A stretch of 64,000 nt of DNA. Origin: Nocardia takedensis NBRC 100417. Lineage in GTDB: Bacteria > Actinomycetota > Actinomycetes > Mycobacteriales > Mycobacteriaceae. The position numbers and the translations under genes are program-made. Each line of letters opens with the position of its first letter. The stretch's first letter is position 1. The stretch is from positions 61,276 through 125,275 of the forward strand of contig NZ_BAGG01000077.1 in NCBI RefSeq assembly GCF_000308695.1, read 5' to 3'. Below the pieces are notes generated by a model. It did not search any database, was not told the origin of the DNA, and worked only from the letters and a program-made list of their open reading frames with translations. Below are positions 24,892-33,233 of the stretch, piece after piece.

Positions 24892-24917
24892 TTAAATGAA
24901 CACTAGTGTTAGATTAA
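24892..24917. promoter_or_regulatory. TetR operator between ALDH and TetR genes
   Basis: The perfect palindrome AACACTAGTGTT (24899-24910) is framed by symmetric TTAA (24892-24895 and 24914-24917). The AT-rich core stands out in the GC-rich surroundings and lies between divergent starts at 24846 and 24994. It is probably the binding site of the adjacent TetR. Confidence 0.7.
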
Positions 24918-24993
24918 TACCGTCGCCGGAGATCGTGTCAAGCTCTCCGGTGTCCGACACAGTTCCGCCAGGCCGCCGATGTGAGGGATCACC

Positions 24994-25692
24994 ATGTCGA
25001 TCGAGGGCTCAGCGGCCGCCGACACCGCCACCGCGCGGCGCGGCAGGCCGCCGCAGACACGGGAGCAGGCCGACGAGGTCAGGGCCCGGATCGTGGCCGC
25101 CACCGCCGAGGTGTTCACCCGCGGGGGCTCGCGCGGACTCAGCGTCGCCCAGATCATCGAACAGGCCGGTCTGGCGCGGCCCACCTTCTACCGCTACTTC
25201 GCCAACGCGCTGGAACCGCTGCACGTCCTGCTCACCGCGTCCAACGCGGGCCTGGTCGGCGGGATCGTCGGCGCGCTGTCGGGCACCGATCAACCGGTGG
25301 AACTCGGCATCGGCCTGATCGACGCCTACCTGGACTGGGCGCGCGGACACGGGCCGATGCTGCGCCCGCTGTTCGCCGAACTGCACGACCCGGCCTCCCC
25401 GGTCTCGCACTACCGGGAACTCGCCTTCGCCGACATTCGCGCGGCGGTCCGCACGGCCTTCACCGATCTCGGCAGGCCGGTGCCCAGTCCCCTGGACCTG
25501 AACGCGGCGCTGCACGTGTGCGAGTACGTGGTCTATCGCATCTCCGCCGAGGCGGGCGCGGGGGCGCAACCCGATCCGGAGACGGTCGCCGCGGCCCGGC
25601 TGACCATGATCCGGGTGCTGTTGACCACCCTGGGCACCCGGGCCGACGTCGAATACGCGCTCACGCTGCCCGGGTTGTTTGCCGAGCCGTGA
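24994..25692 (+). CDS. TetR-family regulator
   Basis: 232 aa. N-terminal helix-turn-helix: AATAEVFTRGGSRGLSVAQI, EQAGLARPTFYRYFANALEP. The variable C-terminal ligand domain has no recognisable ligand signature. It is divergent from the ALDH-SDR operon with a clean palindrome between, so it most likely represses that operon. The protein C-terminus is encoded immediately before the converging SDR operon. Confidence 0.88.
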   Translation: MSIEGSAAADTATARRGRPPQTREQADEVRARIVAATAEVFTRGGSRGLSVAQIIEQAGLARPTFYRYFANALEPLHVLLTASNAGLVGGIVGALSGTDQPVELGIGLIDAYLDWARGHGPMLRPLFAELHDPASPVSHYRELAFADIRAAVRTAFTDLGRPVPSPLDLNAALHVCEYVVYRISAEAGAGAQPDPETVAAARLTMIRVLLTTLGTRADVEYALTLPGLFAEP

Positions 25693-25701
25693 GACGCGGG
25701 C

Positions 25702-26625
25702 TCAGGAAGCGGCCCGGCGGGCCCGCACCCGCTCCTCGACCCGGTGGATCAACTCGCGCACGCGCGGATCGCGGGTCAATCGGTCGTCCAGCACGACGTT
25801 GATCGCGCCGCGGAACAGCGCGTAGGGCTCCCACTGCGCGGGCGCGATGGTGCGCGGCGCGCGACGCAGGATGCCCTCGACCACCGAGGTCGCCGCCTCG
25901 GCCGCGGTGATGCGGCGGTTGAGCGGCCACGGCAGCAGTTCGCCCACCGCGCGGCCCAATTCGTCGCCGTCGAGGGTGCCGTGGGTCATCGCGGTCTCCA
26001 CGATGCCGAAGTAGGCGACCCCGGCGGTGGCGCCGACCGCGGCCAGTTCGACGCGCAGCGCGCGGCCGAACTGCTCGACGGCGGCCTTGGTGGTCATATA
26101 CGGCGAACCGGCCATGCCGGGGGCGAAGGCCGCCGCCGAGGACACCACCACGACGTGCCCACCCGCGTCGATGACGTGCGGCAGCGCGGGATGCACGGTG
26201 TTGAACACCCCGACCAGGTTGATGCCGACCACCCGATCGAATTCGGCCGGGTCCATGGTGGCGATGGTGGCCGGTTCCGGCACCACGCCCGCGTTGGCGA
26301 CGACCACGTCCAAGCGGCCGAACCGCTCGTGCACCGCCTCGACCGCGGCGCGCATGGCGGCCCGGTCGGCCACGTCGGCGGTGCGGGCGAAAGCGTTGTC
26401 GCCCAGCGCCTTCGCCGCGGCATCGGCGGCCGCGCCGTCGATGTCCAGGATCGCCACCGACGCACCGCGCGCGATCAGGTCCTCGGCCAGCGCCCGGCCG
26501 ATCCCGGTGGCCGCGCCGGTGATCAGCACGACCTTGCCGCGCGGGTCGAGGGCGCCCGCGCCCTGGGACAGGGCGGGCGCCGCGGCCAGCAGGCGACGCA
26601 ACGGGAGCAGGTCGGCCAGGTTCAT
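25702..26625 (-). CDS. Short-chain dehydrogenase/reductase
   Basis: 307 aa. Start ATG 26625 overlaps the stop of the monooxygenase gene (ATGA). SDR motifs: VLITGAATGIGRALAE, VVVANAGVV, SSAAAFAPG and YMTTK. A hydrophobic N-terminal extension of about 35 residues (LLPLRRLLAAAPALSQG) may associate with the membrane. The C-terminal extension is Arg-rich. It is the last gene of a four-gene operon with a monooxygenase, a reductase and a di-iron-type protein. Likely role: alcohol to ketone oxidation for the Baeyer-Villiger enzyme. Confidence 0.86.
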   Translation of the reverse strand: MNLADLLPLRRLLAAAPALSQGAGALDPRGKVVLITGAATGIGRALAEDLIARGASVAILDIDGAAADAAAKALGDNAFARTADVADRAAMRAAVEAVHERFGRLDVVVANAGVVPEPATIATMDPAEFDRVVGINLVGVFNTVHPALPHVIDAGGHVVVVSSAAAFAPGMAGSPYMTTKAAVEQFGRALRVELAAVGATAGVAYFGIVETAMTHGTLDGDELGRAVGELLPWPLNRRITAAEAATSVVEGILRRAPRTIAPAQWEPYALFRGAINVVLDDRLTRDPRVRELIHRVEERVRARRAAS

Positions 26626-28106
26626 CGCAGGCTCGCTTCGCAGGTGTCGAGTTCGTAGGATTCGGCGTCGAAACGGCGGGTGCGGTTGCGGTACTCGAAA
26701 CTCCAGTTCGGGTACAGCCCGGCGTTGTGGCCGTCGGCGGTCTGGTAGTAGCTGCGGCACCCGCCGGTCAACCACGCCGTCTCGCGACTGCGTTCGGCTA
26801 CTTCGTCCAGGAACGCCGCCTGCACCTCGTCCTTGACCTCCACGCGCGCCACGCCGCGCTCGCGCAACGTCTTCAGCGCGTCCACGATGTACTGGACCTG
26901 CGCCTCGATCATGAAGATCGCGGACTGGTTGCCCGCCGCGCCGAACGGGCCCAGCGTGCAGAAGAAGTTCGGGAAGCCCGCCACCGCCGCGCCGAGGTAG
27001 CTGCTGGGCCGCTCACGGTAGTGGTCGGCGATGGACCGGCCGTCCGCGCCGTGGACGCGCTCGAAAACACCGGCGGGCACGCCGAATCCGGTTCCCCAGA
27101 TCAGGGTGTCGACGGGATGTTCGACGCCGTCGGCGGTCACGATCGAGTGCGCGCGGATCTCCTTGATCCCCGCGGTGACCACCTCGACGTTGGGGCGGGT
27201 CAACGCCGGGAAGTAGGCGTCGGAGAAGATGGCGCGCTTGCAGCCGATGACATAGTCGGGGGTGAGTTTGCGGCGCAGTTCGGGGTCGCGGACCTGGCGC
27301 AGCAGTTGCAGTTTCGACAGCGTCTCGAAGGGGTGGCGGAAACGCTTGTCCACGAAGCCGACCAGGCCGAAGCCCTCGATTCCCGCGTAGACCGCGCCGC
27401 GAATGGCCTTGCCGAGCACCGGCATCCGGCGCAGCATCGCGCGTTCGACGCCGGTCGTCGTGCGGTCCAGGCGCGAGACGATCCAGGGGGCCGAACGCTG
27501 GAACACCGTCAGCGTGCGGACCTTCGGGGCGATCTCCGGGATGAACTGCACCGCAGAGGCCCCGGTGCCGATGACGGCCACCCGGCGGTCGGTCAGGTCG
27601 TGGTCGTGATCCCAGTGCAGCGAATGGAATTGGACGCCCGCGAACTTCTCCCGACCGGGCAGCGCCGGGATCTGCGCCTCGCTGAACGGACCCACGGCCG
27701 AGATCAGCACGTCGGCGGTCAACTCCCCCGCGCCCGTGCGCAGCCGCCAGCGGTTCGCGTCCTCGTCCCAGTGCGCCTCGATCAGGTCCGCGCCGAAGCG
27801 CATGTGCCCGCGCACGCCGTGGTCGGCGACCACGCGCCGCAGGTAGGCCAGGATCTCGGGTTGGGTGCCGTAGGTGCGCGACCAGTTCGGGTTGGGCGCG
27901 AAGGAATAGGAGTACAGGTGCGAGGGGACGTCGCAGGCCGCGCCGGGATAGGTGTTCGCCAGCCAGGTGCCGCCGAGGTCCTCGGCGCGTTCCAGGATCA
28001 GGAAGTCCTCGATGCCCGCCTCGCGCAGTTTCACCGCGAGACCGATGCCCGCGATCCCCGCGCCGATGACGGCGACGGACACGTGGGCGGGAATGTCAAC
28101 GGCCAT
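26622..28106 (-). CDS. Baeyer-Villiger-type flavin monooxygenase
   Basis: 494 aa. FAD site VAVIGAGIAGIGLAVKL, NADPH site VAVIGTGASAVQ, and between them FAGVQFHSLHWD, which fits the BVMO fingerprint F-x-G-x3-H-x3-W-[PD]. LGGTWLANTYPGAACDVPSH is also typical of BVMOs. It should insert oxygen next to a ketone, or oxidise a sulfide or amine as EthA does. Length is normal for type I BVMOs. It is 15 bases downstream of the reductase gene and translationally coupled to the SDR. Confidence 0.9.
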   Translation of the reverse strand: MAVDIPAHVSVAVIGAGIAGIGLAVKLREAGIEDFLILERAEDLGGTWLANTYPGAACDVPSHLYSYSFAPNPNWSRTYGTQPEILAYLRRVVADHGVRGHMRFGADLIEAHWDEDANRWRLRTGAGELTADVLISAVGPFSEAQIPALPGREKFAGVQFHSLHWDHDHDLTDRRVAVIGTGASAVQFIPEIAPKVRTLTVFQRSAPWIVSRLDRTTTGVERAMLRRMPVLGKAIRGAVYAGIEGFGLVGFVDKRFRHPFETLSKLQLLRQVRDPELRRKLTPDYVIGCKRAIFSDAYFPALTRPNVEVVTAGIKEIRAHSIVTADGVEHPVDTLIWGTGFGVPAGVFERVHGADGRSIADHYRERPSSYLGAAVAGFPNFFCTLGPFGAAGNQSAIFMIEAQVQYIVDALKTLRERGVARVEVKDEVQAAFLDEVAERSRETAWLTGGCRSYYQTADGHNAGLYPNWSFEYRNRTRRFDAESYELDTCEASLR

Positions 28107-28121
28107 GGGTCAGCCAGTCCT

Positions 28122-29183
28122 TTACAGATCGAGCGTGAGTTCGCCACCGCGCGAACGGGATACGCAGGTCAGCATCGAGTCCGCGCGCTCGGCCGCGCTC
28201 AGCAGCCGGTCGCGGTGCTCGACCGTCCCGTCCAGGACGGCGACCTTGCAGGAGCCGCAGAAACCCTGCCGGCAGGAGTAGGTCACCGAGGGCACGACGC
28301 GGCGGATGGCCGCCAGGGCCGTCTCGTCCGCCCCGACCCGCACGGTGCGGCCGGTGCGGCGCAGGGTCACGTCGAATTCGACGCCGTCGCGCACCGGCAG
28401 CGGGGAGAAGCGTTCGGTGTAGAGCGCGACCGAGGGATTCAGGGCGCGCAGTCGCAGCCAGGCGGCGTCCATCATCGACGGCGGTCCGCAGACGTAGACC
28501 GCGGCGTCGGGGGTCACCCGGTCGATGAGGTCGGCGGGTTCGGCGAGGCCGAATTCGTCGTCGGGTCGGACCACCAGGTCGCCGCCGGGCAGGCGTTCCA
28601 ATTCCGCCAGGAACGGCATGCTCGCGCGGGACCGGCCGAGGTAGACCAGTCGCCACGGGATGCCCGCGCGGGCCGCTTCGGCGACCATGGGCAGGATCGG
28701 GGTGATCCCGATGCCGCCCGCGACGAAGACGTAGGACGCGGCGGTGATGTAGGGAAAGGCATTGCGGGGGCCGCGAATGCGGAGTCGGTCGCCGACGCGC
28801 AGGGTGTCGTGCACCTCGCGGGAACCGCCGCCGCCCTCCTCGATGCGGCGCACCGAGATCCGGTAGCTCGCGCGGTCGGCCGGATCGCCGTTGAGCGAGT
28901 ACTGCCGCTGCTTGCCCGAGGGCAGGAAGACGTCCAGATGCGCGCCGGGCGTCCAGACCGGCAGCAGGTCGCGGGCCGGGTCGCGCAGGGTCAGGCTCAG
29001 CACGTCCTCGGCTTCGCGCTCGATCCGGTCGATCACCACCGTGCGGTCGAAGCCGCTGCGCCGGACCGGCCGCGGGCGCGAGAGCACCCGGGCCGCGGCG
29101 GTCTGCACGAAGACCAGCTTGTAGGCGTCCATCGCCGAGGCGATCAGGCGCACGCCGGCGTGCGGGCGGTAGCCCTCGGTCAC
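28122..29183 (-). CDS. Flavin and [2Fe-2S] oxidoreductase (phthalate dioxygenase reductase type)
   Basis: 353 aa. GTG 29183 overlaps the upstream stop as GTGA. Order of domains: FAD/FMN-binding barrel (GAHLDVFLPSGKQRQYSLNG), NAD-binding domain (YVFVAGGIGITPILPMV, VYVCGPPSMMD), and a C-terminal plant-type ferredoxin with CRQGFCGSC plus a later Cys in SMLTCVS. That is the PDR architecture: electrons from NAD(P)H to an oxygenase. The first 45 residues are an extension. The gene immediately upstream encodes a protein with di-iron ligands, a good candidate partner. Confidence 0.88.
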   Translation of the reverse strand: MTEGYRPHAGVRLIASAMDAYKLVFVQTAAARVLSRPRPVRRSGFDRTVVIDRIEREAEDVLSLTLRDPARDLLPVWTPGAHLDVFLPSGKQRQYSLNGDPADRASYRISVRRIEEGGGGSREVHDTLRVGDRLRIRGPRNAFPYITAASYVFVAGGIGITPILPMVAEAARAGIPWRLVYLGRSRASMPFLAELERLPGGDLVVRPDDEFGLAEPADLIDRVTPDAAVYVCGPPSMMDAAWLRLRALNPSVALYTERFSPLPVRDGVEFDVTLRRTGRTVRVGADETALAAIRRVVPSVTYSCRQGFCGSCKVAVLDGTVEHRDRLLSAAERADSMLTCVSRSRGGELTLDL

Positions 29184-30055
29184 GACTGGCTCCCGCGGGC
29201 GGCCGGCGACTGCGCCAGGTAGCGCAGCGCGTTGTCCATCGGCCCCAATTGGGAGGGGTGGAAGCCGGGGCGCAGGTAGCGCGGGATCTCGGTGAAGAAG
29301 GTGGTCCAGCTCGGCACGACGCCGCGCAGCGAGGCACTGGCCAGCTGCAACGGCCACCAGCGGCCTTTGGCGGGCTCGGGGTCGCGGGCGAACAGGTAGC
29401 CGCTGGAGGCCACGAACAGCGCGAGCAGGCCGGTCGAGGCGAGCAGGGCGTGCCTGGCCTTACGGGCATAACTGCCGTCGACGTACATGTAGGCGTCGTA
29501 GACCACACTGCGGTGCTCGACCTCTTCGGCGCCGTGCCAGCGGATCAGGTCGAGCATCGCCGGGTGCATTCCGGCTTCCTCGAGCTTGTCGTTGGTGAGC
29601 AGCCACTCGCCGATGACGGCGGTGTAGTGCTCCATGCCCGCGAACAGGGCCAGGCGCTCGCACAGCCAGGCGTGCTTGGCGCGCCCGGTCAGGCCGTGGT
29701 CGCCGAGCAGGCGGTCGACCATCCAGGACATCAGCTCGACCATCGGGCCGACCTCGAGCCCGATCTTCTCGAGCTGCTGTCGCGCCTTCTCGTGCGAACT
29801 GGCGTGCATGGATTCCTGGCCGATGAAGCCGCGGACCTCCTCGGCCAGCCGTTCGTCATCGATCAGGGGCAGCGCCTCCGACAGCGCCTGCGCCATCGCG
29901 CGTTCGCCTTCGGGCAGCACCAGGTGCATCACATTGATGATGTGGGTCGCCATGACCTCACCCGGGATGTAGTGCATGGGCACCGAATCGAAGTCGAACT
30001 CGACATCGCGGGCATGGATGGCGTGTGCCTCATCGGCATACGGGGCAGAACCCAT
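29180..30055 (-). CDS. PF10118-like 'metal-dependent hydrolase' with di-iron carboxylate ligand pattern
   Basis: 291 aa. ATG 30055 is preferred to the longer frame because of GAGG upstream and the conserved start. Annotated homologues are called predicted metal-dependent hydrolases (PF10118). Visible helices carry Glu49/Glu51, Glu81-x2-His84 (GQESMHASSHE), Glu142-His143 (GMEHYTAVIGE) and Glu178-x2-His181 (WHGAEEVEHRSVVYD): the E, ExxH, E, ExxH set of ferritin-like di-iron oxygenases. A hydrophobic helix lies near 203-222. Operon coupling to a [2Fe-2S] flavin reductase supports oxygenase rather than hydrolase chemistry (inference). Confidence 0.75.
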   Translation of the reverse strand: MGSAPYADEAHAIHARDVEFDFDSVPMHYIPGEVMATHIINVMHLVLPEGERAMAQALSEALPLIDDERLAEEVRGFIGQESMHASSHEKARQQLEKIGLEVGPMVELMSWMVDRLLGDHGLTGRAKHAWLCERLALFAGMEHYTAVIGEWLLTNDKLEEAGMHPAMLDLIRWHGAEEVEHRSVVYDAYMYVDGSYARKARHALLASTGLLALFVASSGYLFARDPEPAKGRWWPLQLASASLRGVVPSWTTFFTEIPRYLRPGFHPSQLGPMDNALRYLAQSPAARGSQS

Positions 30056-30124
30056 CTCGTGGTCCTCACGTCTCGTCGCTGAAACCGGACCCCAGAAATG
30101 TAAAACTGAAATCAAGTGCTGTCA

Positions 30125-30138
30125 ACATCACGTGATGT
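30125..30138. promoter_or_regulatory. TetR operator between the di-iron operon and the second TetR gene
   Basis: ACATCACGTGATGT is a perfect 14-bp palindrome centred between divergent starts at 30055 and 30167, within a low-GC patch (GTCAACATCACGTGATGTCA). It differs from the 24899 palindrome, so the two TetR proteins should have different sites. Confidence 0.7.
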
Positions 30139-30166
30139 CAACTTCTCGATATGAGAGGATCGGGGC

Positions 30167-30838
30167 ATGGTCGCCGATTCGGAACCGACTCCCCCCGGTA
30201 TGCGCCGCTGGCGCGGACTGGCCCCCGCCGAGCGGATCACCGCCCGCCGCGAACAGTTGATCAACGCGGGGGTCGAACTGATGGGCACCGTGGGCGCGGC
30301 CGAGATCTCCATGCGCGGGATCTGCCGTCAGGCGCAGTTGACCGAGCGCTACTTCTACGAGAGCTTCACCAACCTCGACGCGCTGCTGACCACCGTCCTC
30401 GAGACGGTGGTGCTGGCCGCGCGCGATCGCCTGCTCGACGCGCTGACCACCGCGCCGATCGACCGCGACGCCATGTTCCGTCACTGCGTGTCGGCCTTCA
30501 CCGACTACCTCACCGAGGACCGTCGCCGCGGCCGGATCATGTTCGTCGAATCCCAGGCCACCCCCGCGCTCACCGCGCACGCCGACGAGCTCATCGAATT
30601 GTTCACCGCCCCCATCGCGTTGACGATCGGCGCGGGCGACTACCGCGATCCGGCTCCCGACCAGCTCGACAGCACCCTCAACGCCAACGCCATCTTCGGC
30701 ACGCTGGCCTACTTGTACCGGCCGTGGCTGGAGGGCTCGATCGCGGTGCCGCGGGATCGCTTCGACGAGCACGCGACCCGGCTACTGGTCGGCATCTCGC
30801 TGGTGCGCTCGACGCCCGCCGAGTCGGAGACCTCCTAG
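30167..30838 (+). CDS. TetR-family regulator
   Basis: 223 aa. HTH region RREQLINAGVELMGTVGAAE, then ISMRGICRQAQLTERYFYES. The C-terminal domain has a hydrophobic helix (ANAIFGTLAYLYRPWLEG) of the kind seen in TetR regulators that bind lipids or hydrophobic ligands. It is divergent from the di-iron/reductase/BVMO/SDR operon with its own palindrome between, hence the probable repressor. A 14-bp palindrome GCGGGACGTCCCGC starts at its stop codon. Confidence 0.87.
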   Translation: MVADSEPTPPGMRRWRGLAPAERITARREQLINAGVELMGTVGAAEISMRGICRQAQLTERYFYESFTNLDALLTTVLETVVLAARDRLLDALTTAPIDRDAMFRHCVSAFTDYLTEDRRRGRIMFVESQATPALTAHADELIELFTAPIALTIGAGDYRDPAPDQLDSTLNANAIFGTLAYLYRPWLEGSIAVPRDRFDEHATRLLVGISLVRSTPAESETS

Positions 30839-31269
30839 CGGGACGTCCCGCACGGGGGCGTTGGGACGTCTCACAATCTGAAACCAGACGGTCCGCAGTC
30901 GACCGCCGTTACGTGAAGTCCCTCACAGTAGATCCGTCTACGGTCTCATCGTTCCCCGAGAAGGCTTGTGCGCCAATGCAGCTAGCCGATCGGTAACCAG
31001 ATTGCCGATCGCCCACGCCGCAACTCGCCGACGAGCCGGCGAAAGTCGCTGCGGACACCCCCTTCTCGAGGTCTACCACCTCCCATTGCCGGCCGGTCAC
31101 AAGTTCGTGAGACTTCACGAGCCGCCAACCTTGACAAGTCGCGCGCGACGCTCCGAGCGCCGCCGCGCGAGCTTGCGCATTCGTAGTTACTCTCGGGTAA
31201 CGTCCTGCCCCGCCGACGATCAGCGCAGATCCCGGAACCGTGTCCCGACAGCGATCTCCAGGAGCGCTC
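30839..31269. other. 431-bp intergenic region ahead of the nlt operon
   Basis: No convincing gene on either strand. It contains the perfect palindrome GCGGGACGTCCCGC (30838-30851), a nearby repeat GGGACGTC in the same orientation about 23 bp later, a TTGACA at 31131-31136 without a clear -10, and an inverted repeat GTTAC-N6-GTAAC (31186-31201) about 70 bp before nltA. GC content is lower than in flanking genes. It is likely to carry the nlt promoter and one or more regulator sites. Confidence 0.5.
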
Positions 31270-32319
31270 GTGTCGCATTCTCGATTCGAATCCATCGGTG
31301 CCTACCTCCCCTCGACGGTCCTGACCACCCGGGAACTGCTGTCCCGGCTGTCCCAGGCCCCCTCCTTCGACCTGGAGAAGATCACCGGCGTACGCGAACG
31401 CCGGGTCCACGACACCAGCCCCGACAACTACGAGGACTCCTACGCCCTCGCGCTCAAGGCCGCCCAGGACTGCCTGTCGCGATCACGATATGCCGCAGCG
31501 GATCTCGACGTGATCATCTCCACCTCGATCACCCGCAGCCGCCACGCCACCCGCATGTACATGGAACCCTCCTTCGCGGGCTCGCTGGCCCGTGAACTCG
31601 GCGCGCCCGTGGCGATCTCCTTCGACGTCTCCAACGCCTGCGCCGGAATGCTCACCGGCACCTACCTTCTGGACCGGATGATCCGCTCCGGCGCGGTCCG
31701 CAACGGCATGGTCGTCAGCGGCGAGGCCATCACGCCCATCGCCGACACCGCCGTCGCGGAGATCTCGGAGAAGTACGACCTGCAGTTCGCCTCGCTGTCG
31801 GTGGGCGATTCGGCCGCCGCGGTCATCCTCGACGAAGCCGTGGACGACGCCGACAAGATCCACTACATCGAACTGATGACCGCCTCGGAGTACTCCAACC
31901 TGTGTCTGGGCATGCCCAGCGGCAAATCCAACGGTGTCGCCCTCTACACCGACAACCGCCGTATGCACAACGAGGACCGCTTCCTGCTCGGCACCAATGC
32001 CCAACGCTCCTACCTGGCCGCGCGCGGGCGCGAATTCGCCGACGAGGCATTCGACTACGTCATCCACCACCAGTTCGGCGCGGCCGCGATCCCGTGGATG
32101 AACGCGATCTGCGAACGCGAGTTCAAGGCACCGATGCCGCCGGACCTGCGCGTCATCGACAAGTACGGGAACACCTCGACCACTTCGCATTTCATCGTGC
32201 TGCACGACCAGTTGAGTCAGCAGAGCCTGCCCGCGGGATCGAAATTGCTGATGATCCCCGCCGCCTCGGGCATCGTCACCGGGTTCGTCTCGACCACCAT
32301 CTCCTCGCTGAAAGTCTAG
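31270..32319 (+). CDS. nltA: OleA-type KAS III condensing enzyme, catalytic subunit of nocardiolactone synthesis
   Basis: 349 aa. GTG 31270 follows AGGAG; a GTG at 31240 is less likely. Thiolase-fold KAS III with Cys124 in SNACAG, His266/His267 (VIHHQFG) and Asn301 in KYGNTST, the complete Cys-His-Asn set. Glu99 in MYMEPSF matches the glutamate that OleA enzymes use for the non-decarboxylative Claisen condensation. It should join two acyl-CoAs into a 2-alkyl-3-keto acid. The neighbours are a KAS III-like partner, a beta-lactone synthetase and an OleD-like reductase, as in nltABCD of Nocardia brasiliensis. Confidence 0.85.
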   Translation: MSHSRFESIGAYLPSTVLTTRELLSRLSQAPSFDLEKITGVRERRVHDTSPDNYEDSYALALKAAQDCLSRSRYAAADLDVIISTSITRSRHATRMYMEPSFAGSLARELGAPVAISFDVSNACAGMLTGTYLLDRMIRSGAVRNGMVVSGEAITPIADTAVAEISEKYDLQFASLSVGDSAAAVILDEAVDDADKIHYIELMTASEYSNLCLGMPSGKSNGVALYTDNRRMHNEDRFLLGTNAQRSYLAARGREFADEAFDYVIHHQFGAAAIPWMNAICEREFKAPMPPDLRVIDKYGNTSTTSHFIVLHDQLSQQSLPAGSKLLMIPAASGIVTGFVSTTISSLKV

Positions 32320-32330
32320 GGGTCCGCATC

Positions 32331-33233
32331 ATGGGCGTCCGTATCATCGCCACCGGCATCAGTCGCGCGAGCGACACCAACAGCATCGTCGAGAACAGCG
32401 GCCGCGCCGCCCGTAAGGCGCTGGAGCGGGCCGGTATTCGCGCCGACCAGGTCGGGGTGCTGATCAACACCGGCATCTTCCGCGACTCCAACACCGTCGA
32501 ACCCGCCGTCGCCGCGCTGATCCAGAAGGCGGCGGGCATCGGGCTCGAATACGCCGCCGACGATCCGCGCACCTTCTCCTTCGACCTCATGAACGGCGCG
32601 GTCGGGGTGCTGGACGCGGTCCGCGTCGCGGGCTCGATCCTGGCCACCGGCAGCGCCGAGCACGTCCTGGTCGTGGCGGGCGACACCCACCCGTCGCTGA
32701 CCACCTCCGTGGCCACCGAGGAATTCCCCTACGCCACCGTCGGCGCTGCCCTGCTGCTCGCCGACGCCCCGGACGGCGAGGGTTTCGGCCGGGTGCACCA
32801 CGCCGCCGCCACCGGAACCCCGGCCGTCGAGGCCTACGTCGACACCGCGACGATGGGCGCGCGCGGTCGCGGGATCATGACCGTGGTCCGCGACCCCGAT
32901 TTCGAGCAGCGCCTGCTCGCGGTGGCGGTCGAGGCGGCGCGCTCGGCGCTGGCCGAGGTCGACGACGTCACCGGGCTCGCGGTGATCGCCTCCACCCCGA
33001 CCCCGCAGTTCCCGAAACTGCTGGCCGACGCGCTGGGCATCGACCAGGACGCGGTGCGCGCCCACGATTCGGCCGAGGGCGACCCGCACACCGCGGCGTT
33101 GCCGCTGGCCTACCACCGCGCCGTCGTCGAGGACGCCCTGACCGGGCGGGAAGCGATCCTGTTCGTCGCGGCGGGCGCCGGACCCACCGCGGCCGCCGCG
33201 CTGTACCGCCTCCCGGCGGGGACCGGTTCGTGA
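32331..33233 (+). CDS. nltB: Non-catalytic KAS III-like partner subunit
   Basis: 300 aa, about 40-50 residues shorter than typical KAS III. It keeps the thiolase fold (INTGIFRDSN, FDLMNGAVGVLDAV, VVAGDTHP) but the active-site Cys position is Ala90, and neither the His nor the GN-type Asn motif is visible. Glu57 in NTVEPAVAAL aligns with the OleA glutamate. It is best read as the second half of a heterodimer with the upstream gene. It starts 11 bases after nltA and overlaps nltC by GTGA. Confidence 0.82.
   Translation: MGVRIIATGISRASDTNSIVENSGRAARKALERAGIRADQVGVLINTGIFRDSNTVEPAVAALIQKAAGIGLEYAADDPRTFSFDLMNGAVGVLDAVRVAGSILATGSAEHVLVVAGDTHPSLTTSVATEEFPYATVGAALLLADAPDGEGFGRVHHAAATGTPAVEAYVDTATMGARGRGIMTVVRDPDFEQRLLAVAVEAARSALAEVDDVTGLAVIASTPTPQFPKLLADALGIDQDAVRAHDSAEGDPHTAALPLAYHRAVVEDALTGREAILFVAAGAGPTAAAALYRLPAGTGS

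Noticed and set aside
26727..29222. 831-codon plus-strand frame opposite the BVMO and reductase genes
   Set aside because: No motifs, shadow composition, and it runs antisense to two well-defined enzymes.
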